NCBI GenBank assembly: GCA_036796255.1
Contig: DAIRDH010000006.1
Location: 1-64,000, forward strand
Origin: T3Sed10-241 sp036796255
GTDB taxonomy: Bacteria > Bacteroidota > Bacteroidia > Flavobacteriales_D > Cryomorphaceae
Reading direction: 5' to 3'
Length of the DNA stretch: 64,000 nucleotides
In this document: positions 34,501 through 43,239 of the stretch, in pieces
Layout of the letters: every line of letters begins with the position of its first letter
Position numbering within the stretch: position 1 is the first letter of the stretch
The notes under the pieces: model-generated
What the model saw: the letters and a program-made list of their open reading frames with translations, nothing else
The model's database searches: none
What the model was told of the DNA's origin: nothing
Program-made: the position numbers and the translations under genes

Positions 34501-36531
34501 TTCAGCCTGTTGCGCTTCCCGGTCGGCCATCTTCTGATCGATCCTTGCGATTTGATCCTGGGGATATGATTCGCTCGTCTTCAGTTGCCGGGCTGATTCG
34601 TAGGCTTTTTTGGCTTCCGCCAATTTGTCCTCAGCGAAAAGGGCATCGGCGGCCGTTATTGCATCCTGATAGGCTTTGTCAGCAGCGAGTTGGGCTTCGT
34701 ATTCCGCTTTAAGCTTCACTGCGGCTTCTTTTTCTTTGGTTGCCGTAGCATCACCTGGCTTTGTAGCAAGAGCTTGATCAAAAGCAACAAGTGCAACATC
34801 AAATTTCAATTCTTCCACCGCTGTACGCGCTGACTTCATGGCTTCGGCATAGGCTTCTTCAGCGGCATTGGCAGCCGCCTCTGCCTCAAGCATCGATTTT
34901 ATTTTAGCCAATTGATCAATTGGGTAGGTCTCATCACTTTTGGCCTCACGGGCCTGGGTATACAGGTCGCTCGCCTCCTGCAGGCTTTCTTTGCCAAAAG
35001 CTTTATCGGCATCGGCAATCAGCTTGTCGTACAGTACCTTTTGCTCTTTCAATGCATTGGCTTCAGCTTGAAGGTCCTGGGCCTGCTTAAGCTTTGCTTT
35101 CACATCCGCCTTATCGGCAAAAATGGCCAATGCAGCTTCAAATTTCGAAATTGCCTCTGCATATTGCTGTCCTGTTAGCGCCGCATCACCGGCTGCTACC
35201 AATTGCTCAAACTCTTGCTGGCGGGCAGCAGCATCTGCAATCTCGGCCAATTTCTTATCGCTCGCAGCGAGCCGCTCGGTCGCGTAGGCATCACCTGACT
35301 TCACACTGAGTGCTGCTTGGTATGATTGCTTGGCCTCTGCATATTTTTCACCATCAAAGAGTCCATCCGCTTTGCTGATATGCGCTGCGTATTCGGCTTC
35401 CTTGGCGGCATTTTCCTGTTGGGCTTTGAGTGCGCTCTGGGCACTGTCCCTGCTTTTGGTAGCCGTTTTATCCTCGGGTATCACGCCCAATGCTTTCTCG
35501 TACGCTGCTATAGCTTTTTCAAATTCCTTGGCTTCTAATGCTTTATCACCTTCGGCCATGTGGCCATCGTATTTGGCTTTCTGAGCGAGCTCTGCCTCGC
35601 GCTCTTTCATTACCCGCTTTGACTCTTCAATTCTTTCTTTGGGATACTTTTCAGTCGGCTTGGCGATGAGGGCAGCTTCGTATTTACTGATCGCTTCACT
35701 AAAGTTGTCCGCTTTAAACGCAGCATCGGCAGCAGCGATGGCATCATCATATTCTTTTTGTTTGCGCTCAGCGTCGCGAATGATATTACGCTGGGTTTCA
35801 GCCGAACCCAGCTTGCCCTTCACGTTCTGGTCATCCTTATTGATTTCCAGCGCTGCCCTAAATTTTTCGACAGCCTCATCGTAATTGTTTTTGGTCATGG
35901 CCGCATCTCCGGCTTTTACCAATTCCTCAAACTTTGCCTGAGCAGCCGCCTTGGCCAAATCCTCCTCACTGTCTGGTTTCTTTTGTTTGTCAAGGTTCCG
36001 TATAAAGGAGTTGATCTCGCTTTTCACCTTTTGGGTATAGGTAAAATCCCATACCAGATCGGCTTGACTGGCATCGTAGGATGCCTTTCCGATAGGTTTG
36101 TTGAAGACTGACAAATCAGCGTTTTCCATTGCCGGCGTCATGGCAAACATGGACATGTCAGTTGGCATGATAATCCCTGCACCAATTACCTCTTCCGGTA
36201 TGTTGCGGGAATCAATCTCAATAGAGCGCTTTACATAGCCCTCTTTGTCAAAATAAAATGCATAATGGGAGCCACAGCTGAGGTAAAACTCATACTTGCC
36301 ATTGGCCCTGGTCTCAAATTGATCAACCTTATTGCCATCTTTCATTACTGTCACTTGAACTGCTGACAATTTTGAGGATGTCATGGCATCCGAGACAACG
36401 CCGTGAATATTTAAATCATCTTGTGCATGAGAAACTTGCGGCATCAATAAACACAATAACCCCGTAACCAATAAGGTTAAAGGGAGGGAAAACGTACGGT
36501 ATTTAACCAATGGCTCTTGCAGGGGCCCCAT
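31522..36531 (-). CDS. Giant periplasmic helical-repeat protein with N-terminal carboxypeptidase-regulatory domain
   Basis: From ATG 36531 the product is 1,669 residues. The longer frame from 36585 adds 18 residues before the signal peptide and would leave only 11 bp to the divergent oxidase. After the signal peptide (MGPLQEPLVKYRTFSLPLTL... VSHAQ) there is a CarboxypepD_reg-like domain (about 38-110). Then come about ten tandem units of roughly 122 residues, each with two TPR-like halves: one with the consensus A-D-x-A-F-x-x-x-x-x-x-x-A-x-x-x-Y-x-x-A, ending in YPKDQL/I, and one ending in DxxAxxKxxxAE. A long Ala/Glu/Lys-rich coiled-coil tail (about 1400-1600) and a small C-terminal domain (about 1600-1669; FFRMALALEYPQGVTEE... 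GQSISEMTWNRETLDAFY) finish it. It probably forms an extended rod. Function is unknown. Confidence 0.8.
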   Translation of the reverse strand: MGPLQEPLVKYRTFSLPLTLLVTGLLCLLMPQVSHAQDDLNIHGVVSDAMTSSKLSAVQVTVMKDGNKVDQFETRANGKYEFYLSCGSHYAFYFDKEGYVKRSIEIDSRNIPEEVIGAGIIMPTDMSMFAMTPAMENADLSVFNKPIGKASYDASQADLVWDFTYTQKVKSEINSFIRNLDKQKKPDSEEDLAKAAAQAKFEELVKAGDAAMTKNNYDEAVEKFRAALEINKDDQNVKGKLGSAETQRNIIRDAERKQKEYDDAIAAADAAFKADNFSEAISKYEAALIAKPTEKYPKERIEESKRVMKEREAELAQKAKYDGHMAEGDKALEAKEFEKAIAAYEKALGVIPEDKTATKSRDSAQSALKAQQENAAKEAEYAAHISKADGLFDGEKYAEAKQSYQAALSVKSGDAYATERLAASDKKLAEIADAAARQQEFEQLVAAGDAALTGQQYAEAISKFEAALAIFADKADVKAKLKQAQDLQAEANALKEQKVLYDKLIADADKAFGKESLQEASDLYTQAREAKSDETYPIDQLAKIKSMLEAEAAANAAEEAYAEAMKSARTAVEELKFDVALVAFDQALATKPGDATATKEKEAAVKLKAEYEAQLAADKAYQDAITAADALFAEDKLAEAKKAYESARQLKTSESYPQDQIARIDQKMADREAQQAEEARLAALQEQFDAAMAAGDKAMTGKDYPEAIARFGDALNILADDPTAITRKNEAEQALKDLQAKQAVDEQYQAALARADEKFAADAYEDARKAYEEALSLKANEKYPSQQIALIEEKLAQLAKAAAEKELQAKTEQVNALLLSGDQLVGKNDFDEGIAKYNEALGILPERQDIAKKIAEAEAAQLAWLESQATDDAYNGVIAKADDAFAKEDWEAARRNYTQAAGVKPNEAYPKDQLALVDKRENETADAALAAKNQEVDALVQAGEALLLEQNFDGAIGKYTEALQIMPERSDVQKKLSAAESAQMAWMESQATAEAYQGIIDKADQAFEEKDWSAARKNYSKASEIKPDEKYPKDQLALIDKREQEEAAAKDSALKAEIDALIKQGDGAAAAKDYEGAILSYENALDLDASRSDVQAKIDDAQNKMRALMDAEATQAEFDEAIAAGDKAFGKASWNDAIGHFERAIGIKSDAKYPKDKIEEINGILELAAKEASEKDAMARQREFDALIASGDESFGKKKYEEALEDYGKALALKADSEIARSKIESARKALADVNAAEADRNAYDDAITEGDEFFGSEVYEMSKMRYEDALALRPNEKYPAKRIVEIDKLLEKQLLQSAAASLAEKEANYSKAIKQGDAAMTSKKYEQAINAYEDALAIKQEKAYPKGQIERANLLMEEAQAEKDRLAAAAEEAERRKKAKEDFRTVSTKSEEQAENFMQDALDAQEREKYERIKKIKSDHSTRIYDWEGDSELKRNASYAELMGYHDATKQMQDEAMERYEKKALNSQRYKSTLLNNIQKEATMARVREKVAYKQIQKDAAAIRDVEYKRQSEDLEALRQIARENQLFEDEYSNYYRKKNEQMVKTNTAEINEQFAKHATQLDDKKNLADAKRSKNLEEAYAKLNSDTQAYTDFFRMALALEYPQGVTEESSTLGNKVIITRIVVKGSKGDEYKKVLDRAGNYYFKNGQSISEMTWNRETLDAFYRKD

Positions 36532-36596
36532 TCTTATGCAAATATCGAAGAAAATATCGTTCTTTCGATTTCTAATGCTCATCATCTTAACGCGGC

Positions 36597-37733
36597 GTGA
36601 ACGATTTTAGTTACTGGGAGTCCAAGTATTTTTGGCAGCCTGCCCAATACGTGATTGTGGGCAGCGGTATCACTGGACTTACCACGGCGATTTTTCTGCG
36701 CAAAAATCGGCCCAAAGCGCGAATTATCGTGCTTGAAAGAGGTATGCTGCCAAGCGGGGCGAGTACCAAAAATGCAGGATTCGCTTGTTTTGGCAGCATT
36801 TCAGAAATTCTCGACGACATTGCTACCGATGGCGAAGATGCTGTATTCTCTCTTATTGAGAAACGCTTAAACGGCCTTGGTCAATTGAGAAAGCTCCTCG
36901 GCGATGGCAATTTAAATTACGAGCACTCTGGAGGGTACGAAGTCTTTTTGCCAGAAGAGCAAGAAATGTATCAAAAATGCATTGGGGGCATGCCATTGCT
37001 CAATGCAAATTTGAAGAAAATCATCGGTCATAGTCCATTTGCGGAAGCCGATGGGCATATCGCAAAACTCGGCTTTGGTCAAGTAGAACACCTCATTTTC
37101 AACAGCGCAGAAGGATTGATCGACACGGGCAAAATGATGCACAACTTAAACAGGCTTGCGCGTGAATTGGGGGTCGAAATACACACCGGAGTGGAAGTAA
37201 AACACATCCATAAAGCGATCAATGGTGTGCTGCTTGATACAAGTTTTGGAACTTTCAAGGCTGAAATGGCCTGTGTTGCCACCAATGGTTTTGCTGAAAG
37301 GCTGCTGCCCAATATTGACGTTAAGCCTTGTCGTGCCCAGGTTTTGATCACCAAACCGATACAGGACCTGAAGCTACATGGCGCTTTCCACCACAACAGT
37401 GGTTATGACTATTTCAGGCATCTCGATGGCCGCGTATTGCTGGGTGGCGGCCGAAACCTTGACAAAGCGGGTGAGCAACGTGATGACTTTGGACTCAGCG
37501 AGAGCATTCAGCAATACCTTGAAAAGCTGCTAAGTGAGGTCATCTTGCCCAACACTCCTTTCGAAATTGATATGCGCTGGAGTGGCATTATGGGTATCGG
37601 GAAAAGCAAAGAAGTAATTGTCAGGAAAGTGGATGAGGGCGTGTTTTGCGCCGTCCGATTTGGTGGTATGGGTGTGGCACTCGGCACCGCTGTGGGCAAT
37701 GAAGTAGCCCAACTCATGCTTGGGAATGCTTAG
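36597..37733 (+). CDS. FAD-dependent amine/amino-acid oxidase (DAO family)
   Basis: The 378-residue protein starts with GTG. The N-terminal FAD-binding motif VIVGSGITGLTTAIFL is at about residues 18-33, followed by VLERGMLPSGASTKNAGFACFGSISEI, the DAO-family substrate-entry motif. The C-terminal DAO signature is GYDYFRHLDGRVLLGGGRNLDK, and the FAD-pyrophosphate return segment is RFGGMGVALGTAVGNEVAQLML. Members oxidise secondary or tertiary amines and D-amino acids; the substrate cannot be told. There is no signal peptide, so it is cytosolic. Its stop overlaps the stop of the convergent choice-of-anchor-L gene by 3 nt. Confidence 0.88.
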   Translation: MNDFSYWESKYFWQPAQYVIVGSGITGLTTAIFLRKNRPKARIIVLERGMLPSGASTKNAGFACFGSISEILDDIATDGEDAVFSLIEKRLNGLGQLRKLLGDGNLNYEHSGGYEVFLPEEQEMYQKCIGGMPLLNANLKKIIGHSPFAEADGHIAKLGFGQVEHLIFNSAEGLIDTGKMMHNLNRLARELGVEIHTGVEVKHIHKAINGVLLDTSFGTFKAEMACVATNGFAERLLPNIDVKPCRAQVLITKPIQDLKLHGAFHHNSGYDYFRHLDGRVLLGGGRNLDKAGEQRDDFGLSESIQQYLEKLLSEVILPNTPFEIDMRWSGIMGIGKSKEVIVRKVDEGVFCAVRFGGMGVALGTAVGNEVAQLMLGNA

Positions 37734-40402
37734 CGCAAAAGGGTCACGGTGCCTCTTCCCTCTTGCATTTGACCTGACCACGAGCGGGCCACATAACGGT
37801 AAGGGTAAATGTTGTCGCCAGCGATGGCATCGTTGCCTTTCGCACTTTCGCCATTCCATGCTTGATCGATGTCAGCACTCTCAAAAACGATGGTTCCCCA
37901 TTTATCAAAAATGATCAGGTGAAACTCAGCAACGTTGTGGCCCTTGGCGTGAAACAAGTCGTTGAGCCCGTCGCCATCGGGTGTGAAAGCAGTGGGTATG
38001 AAGATGGACATGGGAGGATCGTAAAACTGCATGGCCGATGCCTCACAACCGTAGATATCAGTAACATGCAGCGATACGGGCGCATTTTGGCCAAATTCAG
38101 GAGTGTAAAAGGGTGCAAATTGTTCTGATTCTGTTCCGTCAGGAAATGTCCAATGGTAAATTCTGTTTGGAGTGGAATGGTTGATGATCGGCCGTTCTGG
38201 ATAGTCGTAATCAAAGTCAAATGCCGCAGAGATATCGCTTATCACCACATTGGTTGAAGCTTCTGCACTGCGATCGCAGGCATCCTTCACTATCACATTG
38301 AAAGTATTGCTGCGCTGGGGAATTAGAACATAAGCAGGCATAGTGCCTCCACTCACAGGCCATAGATAGGTCAGCTCCCCCACTGCTCCACTCACTACTG
38401 GCTTGAGCTCAAGCCGTTGACCACGACATATCACCGTATCGGCTGGCAATTGCACCTCGAGCGGTAAATCCTGACTGAATACAAACATGGTATCCGTGGC
38501 TTCCTGCCCACATTGGTCTTTTACCCTTAGGCTCACGCGCACTGTGTTGGTGGGATTAAACGAAAAAATGCTTTGTGCGCTCACTTCATTGTTGTTGAGC
38601 TTCCACAAATAGCTGAGGCTTCCAAAACCGCCGGTAACCTCCGGGACCAAAGTCAGATCATCTACGCAGCTGGCCTCCAGGTCATCACCCAAATGAACGG
38701 TTACAGGATTGGCGAGAAGTATGGCCTCCATCTGCGCTGTAGCCTGGCCAGCGCAGCGGTCTGTCACTTTCAATTCAATGGTGCCCGGCGTGTTGAGCAG
38801 TACGTTTAGTATCTCATTATTGCTCAATACGTTGTTGCCTTGTGACCAGATGAATTCCATATCCTCCGTACCACCCTGTATTGTCGGTTGCACCTCTATG
38901 GGATCCACACAACCAAAAGAAATCGATTCTGGCAGGCTGAGCTCCAGGTCATCAAAAGTTTCAACATCTACTTCGATGGCAATTGCACGCTGATTGAGGT
39001 TGCACTGATCACTCACCAATGCTTGTATGGTGCTGCTCTCATCAAGAGCTACCTGAATTTGAAATCCTTCCATACCCTCTTGATGCCAGGCAATGCTATA
39101 TGGAGGATTTCCTCCGCTTACTTCAACATTAAGTGGGGCCGGTTCATGGCAAGGTTGGGCCAATTGCTGTGGAGCCTGAACAACTAGCTCAGGCCTGTCG
39201 TTCATTTGCACAGGCAAGGCAAATATGGCGGTATCTTGTCCGCAAGCGCCTGGAAGTAAAATGTCAATGAACCAATCTCTCATCCCCTGCTCAAGGCCAT
39301 CGTTCTGCGTGTTGATGGTAATCTCTTTAGAAGCCTCTCCTGCTTGAAAGGTCACGGTTTCGGGAAAACCGGACAGAACTTCATGGGCATTCGCGAGGTC
39401 TCTGCTGCGCAGGTAAACTGTTTTTGCCGAAAGGCTGTCACTTCGGTACATGTACAATTTATAGGCGCTACAACCTTCGAGGGCTACATCGGGCTGATCA
39501 GTCTCGGGGTTGAGCACCTCTAACGAAGCATCAAGTAAAATCTCACTGTTGAAACTCTGTGCTTCAATAAATACAGCCGAGTCGTTTTTATCGTCGACTG
39601 CATCGGCAATGGCCAGCTTGATATGGTAAGTCTCGCCACAGATTACAGGCACCTCAACGAGAAAGGGAACGGTAAAACCATCGAACTGTGTGGTGCCCGG
39701 ATCGGTATTGCCGGCATTGTTTACGAAATAGACGCTATTGGCCTGCCAACTGCTATGGGATGCGTTGCATACCGCATTGGAGCCATAAACACCTGCAAAA
39801 CCTTGATTGACTGTATTAATGGCAACAGGAATTTGGGTCCCTGGTACGAGGGCAATGTTTTTAGCTGAATTCGCAAAATTGGGATTGCCCGTAATTCCTG
39901 GTCCTGAAATAAAGAAGCCAAATACGTCATTGTAAGGTGAGCAGGTGTGGTCATTGTACTCCTCACTGGCAAACACATAGCGAAAGCGCAGGGTGTCGCC
40001 CTGGGCCTTGAAGTCGAATTCGATGGTGGCGACATCTCGAAGCACACTTCCTCCAACCAGCTGACTGAGATCGGCTTCACTATTGAGCTGCTCCGATGCC
40101 GGAACTGTGATGTGGGCTGTGGGAATGTCATTTGGACCAACCGCTACTTCAACCCCACCCGAGGCGAGGATAATGCCGGAATCAATGCCTATATAAGGAC
40201 CTGCACCGCTAAAATAGCCTGCCTGATTGCGTGTAATATCGGCCGGACCCTGATTGTAAACGATATTTTCCGAAGAGACACCAGTACCAAGCAAAACATT
40301 CTCAACAAGCGATTGAACCGTAATGGTTTTATCGACTGTGAGCTGGGCTTTTGCCGAAAGGCAAAGGCAGAGCGTGAAGAGAAAGCAAAAACTTCTTTTC
40401 AA
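37730..40402 (-). CDS. T9SS-exported choice-of-anchor-L surface protein
   Basis: The 890-residue protein has a signal peptide ending SAKAQ. A choice-of-anchor-L domain follows (about 25-270: VENVLLGTGVSSENIVYNQGPADI... GIILASGG... FRYVFASEEYNDHTCSPYNDVFGFFISGPG). The middle (about 400-790) holds four to five PKD/Ig-like repeats with paired cysteines, and a gliding-motility-associated C-terminal domain (about 800-890; FTPDGDGLNDLFHAKG... GRGTVTLLR) completes it. Predicted to be exported by T9SS and surface-attached, probably adhesive. The gene has its own upstream space after the DUF3332 terminator. Confidence 0.88.
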   Translation of the reverse strand: MKRSFCFLFTLCLCLSAKAQLTVDKTITVQSLVENVLLGTGVSSENIVYNQGPADITRNQAGYFSGAGPYIGIDSGIILASGGVEVAVGPNDIPTAHITVPASEQLNSEADLSQLVGGSVLRDVATIEFDFKAQGDTLRFRYVFASEEYNDHTCSPYNDVFGFFISGPGITGNPNFANSAKNIALVPGTQIPVAINTVNQGFAGVYGSNAVCNASHSSWQANSVYFVNNAGNTDPGTTQFDGFTVPFLVEVPVICGETYHIKLAIADAVDDKNDSAVFIEAQSFNSEILLDASLEVLNPETDQPDVALEGCSAYKLYMYRSDSLSAKTVYLRSRDLANAHEVLSGFPETVTFQAGEASKEITINTQNDGLEQGMRDWFIDILLPGACGQDTAIFALPVQMNDRPELVVQAPQQLAQPCHEPAPLNVEVSGGNPPYSIAWHQEGMEGFQIQVALDESSTIQALVSDQCNLNQRAIAIEVDVETFDDLELSLPESISFGCVDPIEVQPTIQGGTEDMEFIWSQGNNVLSNNEILNVLLNTPGTIELKVTDRCAGQATAQMEAILLANPVTVHLGDDLEASCVDDLTLVPEVTGGFGSLSYLWKLNNNEVSAQSIFSFNPTNTVRVSLRVKDQCGQEATDTMFVFSQDLPLEVQLPADTVICRGQRLELKPVVSGAVGELTYLWPVSGGTMPAYVLIPQRSNTFNVIVKDACDRSAEASTNVVISDISAAFDFDYDYPERPIINHSTPNRIYHWTFPDGTESEQFAPFYTPEFGQNAPVSLHVTDIYGCEASAMQFYDPPMSIFIPTAFTPDGDGLNDLFHAKGHNVAEFHLIIFDKWGTIVFESADIDQAWNGESAKGNDAIAGDNIYPYRYVARSWSGQMQEGRGTVTLLR
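39423..39435 (+). repeat. Copy of recurrent 13-mer TTTGCCGAAAGGC (inside anchor-L gene)
   Basis: Exact plus-strand copy, antisense to the gene. In the coding strand it encodes S-L-S-A-K. Confidence 0.7.
40350..40362 (+). repeat. Copy of recurrent 13-mer TTTGCCGAAAGGC (signal-peptide region)
   Basis: Exact plus-strand copy extended to a longer inverted repeat, CTTTTGCC-GAAA-GGCAAAG. It lies inside the signal-peptide codons (L-S-A-K-A) of the anchor-L protein. Confidence 0.7.
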
Positions 40403-40467
40403 TTTGAGGGGATTGAACCCCTTCTACCACATTTGTGCTGTGAAGGTTACACGACTATCATATCAAC

Positions 40468-40501
40468 AAAAAACCCTGATTCTGTGGCTCAGAAATCAGG
40501 G
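40468..40501 (-). terminator. Rho-independent terminator of the DUF3332 gene
   Basis: On the minus strand CCCTGATT and AATCAGGG pair, extended by CTG/CAG with a bulge, and are followed by T6. It lies 25 bp after the DUF3332 stop. Confidence 0.85.
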
Positions 40502-40525
40502 CTTCCAGATACAAAGTTGTTTTGC

Positions 40526-41128
40526 CTAGTCCTTTGATGCGAATGAGAAGGAGTTTGTAAGGGGCGAATACATGTCAGCAATGTTTTCAAATGCCGCATT
40601 GCCATTGAGTTGAAAAAATGCAGTGTATCCGTCTGGGCTGTTTACCTTGAGCACATCGAAATCATCGCCCTCAAAACCGATGATGGCAATACAGTTTTGC
40701 GCATCTTCATAATGCCAGGTGTATATTTCAGGATCGAAACGCAGTACTTGACGCTCACCTGCTTTATCACCAGTCAAAGGAATGACGGTGAATTGGTTCT
40801 TTGTCACAATCATATTATATTCCTCGCCATTGTAGGCAAATTGGCGTTCTTCAACTTCGCCATCATTCATGGCGAGTGGATTACTCCCACCCCAAAACTC
40901 AATCAGGTTGAACACTACTACATCCAAAAATCCTCCGACTGCATATACAGGTACGATCGCCATGGCATAAAAAAGCAGGGTTTTAACGAACTTGTTGTCT
41001 GTTGCGCTATCATTCCAGGAGTACAATTTCCTTGTGAGCTGAAACTCTCCGAAACACCCTGTGGAAACGAAACCGATTGAGAGAATAAGGATGAACGCCA
41101 ATGGCTTGCTGAAATTTAGATTTTTCAT
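40526..41128 (-). CDS. DUF3332 lipoprotein
   Basis: The 200-residue protein has a lipobox (FVSTGC, Cys25). The DUF3332 pattern follows: CFGEFQLTRKLYSWND (25-40), a hydrophobic segment (about 50-75, TLLFYAMAIVPVYAVGGFLDVVVFNLIEFW), then a beta-rich soluble part. The family is widespread in Bacteroidota and Gammaproteobacteria, and its role is unknown. Membrane association in the envelope is likely. It has its own promoter box (41152-41159) and terminator (40468-40501), so it is a single-gene unit. Confidence 0.85.
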   Translation of the reverse strand: MKNLNFSKPLAFILILSIGFVSTGCFGEFQLTRKLYSWNDSATDNKFVKTLLFYAMAIVPVYAVGGFLDVVVFNLIEFWGGSNPLAMNDGEVEERQFAYNGEEYNMIVTKNQFTVIPLTGDKAGERQVLRFDPEIYTWHYEDAQNCIAIIGFEGDDFDVLKVNSPDGYTAFFQLNGNAAFENIADMYSPLTNSFSFASKD

Positions 41129-41151
41129 GTCTTAGTGATTATTTGTTTTGG

Positions 41152-41159
41152 CAAATTTA
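41152..41159 (-). promoter_or_regulatory. Bacteroidota -7 promoter box of the DUF3332 gene
   Basis: On the minus strand it reads TAAATTTG, matching TAnnTTTG, 23 bp upstream of the ATG. Confidence 0.45.
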
Positions 41160-41246
41160 TAAGAAGACTCTGAATTCCCAAAGGTTGTAAGAACTTAGAA
41201 GAGCTTACCATTTGACACTACAAAACCAAACTCTGACAACGCTCAT

Positions 41247-42494
41247 TTATCCCAAAACGGCTGAACGAGCGATGGTTTTCAAATCACTGACCAGCGGTAT
41301 CAATTTCTCTATGGTCACATGGTCCATCACCACAACTTTGTACCATGAGGGCTCATTGTGGTTGTCAGGCACCAGACCAAATTTGCTCGCCACTGCTGCA
41401 TTGAGATGCCTTGCCCTAATGGTCACAATATTGGCGTGGGGATTTCGGAAGTGCTCCACATTCAAAGATTTGAGTTGGTTCACCAACCACTGTGTGCGCT
41501 TCATGAGTATACTCATTTTCTCTTCCCAGCCATAGCGTCCGTAGGTGCATAGAATCATCCACACAGCTACAGCGTTGGCACCCGACCTGCTGCCTATGAG
41601 CGTATAGTCTTCACCTTCCACATAGCTGGCCTCTTTGGTGTTGGCATACTTCATCCAGTCTTTGCGAATCAGGAAAATGCCGGTACCGTAGGGCGCCTGT
41701 AACATTTTGTGCGCATCAAGGGTGACAGAGTTCACGTGGGGATTGCGAAAATCAAGCGCATTGTCAGGATTTGTAAAAGGATAGATAAAGCCGCCATAGG
41801 CGCCATCCACATGGATTTTGAAGGGAATGTTCATTTTCTCCAATACCTGAATATACTTTTGAGGGTCATCGACCGAACCAAACATCGTGGTCATCATATT
41901 TACAATGACAATTGCGTACTTCCTGCCATGCTTGCGCAGATCATTGGCCGCTCGTTTAATTGCATCGGGAGTGACCTCTCGTCCCACATCAGTTACCGGC
42001 ACAGGGGTTATGCCAATTCCCAAAACATCTGCGGCTTTGCTCATGCTGTAATGAAAATCAGCTGAGCATATGATACTGATCTCGTCGTGACTTGCACCAA
42101 AATCCCGCATGAAGTAATTCCGGTAAATCCAAATGGCCTGCATATTGGCTTCAGTGCCACCCGAAGCTACATATCCATCGCACATGCCCTCCTCTCCGTT
42201 TAGGATATCCTCAGCGCAAATGGCGATTAGCTCGCGTTCTATTGCCTGGGTTCCTTTAAAAAATGACTCTGACTTGCCAAGCGTATGACAACCAATATGG
42301 TTTGGATTGCGAATAAGTGTGCTCAAAAACGGAGCATCTGCAAGAAACGGGGCATCCTGATAGAAAACTTCACTATCCAGATGCGAAGCAGGTACACCAA
42401 GGGTTGACTGATCGAGAAAATCAACATTTTGGGAAAGCGCGAGTCGCACACGTTCCCTAATTTCAGCCTTATTGAGTTTAATCCACTTAGACAT
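41247..42494 (-). CDS. PLP-dependent amino-acid decarboxylase (group II)
   Basis: The 415-residue cytosolic enzyme is of the glutamate/tyrosine/aromatic-amino-acid decarboxylase fold. The PLP-binding lysine is Lys263 in VTLDAHKMLQAPYGTG. The conserved GGTEANMQA substrate/PLP loop is near residue 110, and the Asp that pairs with the pyridine nitrogen is in KIHVDGAYGGF. The substrate cannot be deduced. The N-terminal stretch (LGKSESFFKGTQAIEREL) is the family's typical substrate-entry region. It has a strong promoter (42520-42527 with an upstream TTTTG). Confidence 0.88.
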   Translation of the reverse strand: MSKWIKLNKAEIRERVRLALSQNVDFLDQSTLGVPASHLDSEVFYQDAPFLADAPFLSTLIRNPNHIGCHTLGKSESFFKGTQAIERELIAICAEDILNGEEGMCDGYVASGGTEANMQAIWIYRNYFMRDFGASHDEISIICSADFHYSMSKAADVLGIGITPVPVTDVGREVTPDAIKRAANDLRKHGRKYAIVIVNMMTTMFGSVDDPQKYIQVLEKMNIPFKIHVDGAYGGFIYPFTNPDNALDFRNPHVNSVTLDAHKMLQAPYGTGIFLIRKDWMKYANTKEASYVEGEDYTLIGSRSGANAVAVWMILCTYGRYGWEEKMSILMKRTQWLVNQLKSLNVEHFRNPHANIVTIRARHLNAAVASKFGLVPDNHNEPSWYKVVVMDHVTIEKLIPLVSDLKTIARSAVLG

Positions 42495-42519
42495 TGTTTC
42501 AATTTTGCATGTAGCGGCA

Positions 42520-42550
42520 CAAAGTTAGTCAATACTTATTGTGGTCAAAA
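42520..42550 (-). promoter_or_regulatory. Promoter of the PLP decarboxylase gene
   Basis: On the minus strand: TTTTG at 42550-42546, an 18-bp gap, then TAACTTTG at 42527-42520. This is close to the Bacteroidota -33/-7 consensus. Confidence 0.6.
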
Positions 42551-42635
42551 GCCAAGCAATTCTCTATAGATTACTGATTACCATTATTTTTCAAACTAAA
42601 TCAATTTCTATATTAAGTGTATATAAATAATTTGT

Positions 42636-42643
42636 TAACTTTG
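42636..42643 (+). promoter_or_regulatory. Bacteroidota -7 promoter box
   Basis: TAACTTTG lies 20 bp before the ATG at 42664. Confidence 0.5.
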
Positions 42644-42663
42644 AGTTAATATAAATCATTTTA

Positions 42664-43098
42664 ATGAAGAAAGAAAGGACACTGTCCAGGATAGTATTGT
42701 CTCGAAAAAACGAGTGGGTCAACATGGCCGAAAAGTACGAGATATATGTTAACAACAAGAAAAGGGCCGAACTGGACAGAGGTGCTGCGCAGGTGGTTAG
42801 GGTAAAGAAGGAAAAAATAAGCCTGCTCGTAAAAATGGACGGCGGCTATACCAGTGAAGAGATTAAAATCAGAGCCGATATGGGCGAAGAAATCAGGGTC
42901 AAGGTTTCAGGGTTCAAGTTTCAGGAATACATCTTGCCCTATTTTGCTGTAGTCATTCCGTTATTTGTAATGCTGCGCGAAAGCCATATTGTATCCCCAT
43001 TGATGGGCATACCGCTCATCTTGCCCGCAGCTGTCTATGCATTCTATTACTACGTATGGAGACGCGATCGCAGCCTACGCATTGAAATACTCGACTAA
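42664..43098 (+). CDS. Small two-helix membrane protein with PEGA-like N-terminal domain
   Basis: The 144-residue product is not assigned to a named family. The first 85 residues form a beta-rich domain with the pattern IYVNNKKRAELDRGAAQVVRVKKEKISLLVKMDGGYTSEEI, resembling PEGA-type domains. Two hydrophobic helices (about 86-100 and 108-127) and a basic end (WRRDRSLRIEILD) follow. Promoter position supports the ATG at 42664; an internal ATG at 42724 would also fit the domain. Divergent from the PLP decarboxylase. Function unknown. Confidence 0.6.
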   Translation: MKKERTLSRIVLSRKNEWVNMAEKYEIYVNNKKRAELDRGAAQVVRVKKEKISLLVKMDGGYTSEEIKIRADMGEEIRVKVSGFKFQEYILPYFAVVIPLFVMLRESHIVSPLMGIPLILPAAVYAFYYYVWRRDRSLRIEILD

Positions 43099-43239
43099 AT
43101 AACCGTCATTTCAACTCAGGAAGTCGAGAACTGGACAGGGCAGATTCTTCGACGAATTGTTGCTAAGTCGTATCATAACTTCACAAAACTTTAATCCTGG
43201 ATTGGCGTTTTTAAGCAGTGATTCACGACCTTTGTTTTT

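Noticed and set aside
31996..36111. Possible CRISPR or tandem DNA repeat array
   Set aside because: The regular period is the protein repeat of the giant gene (366 bp per double unit), with diverged codons and no spacer/repeat structure.
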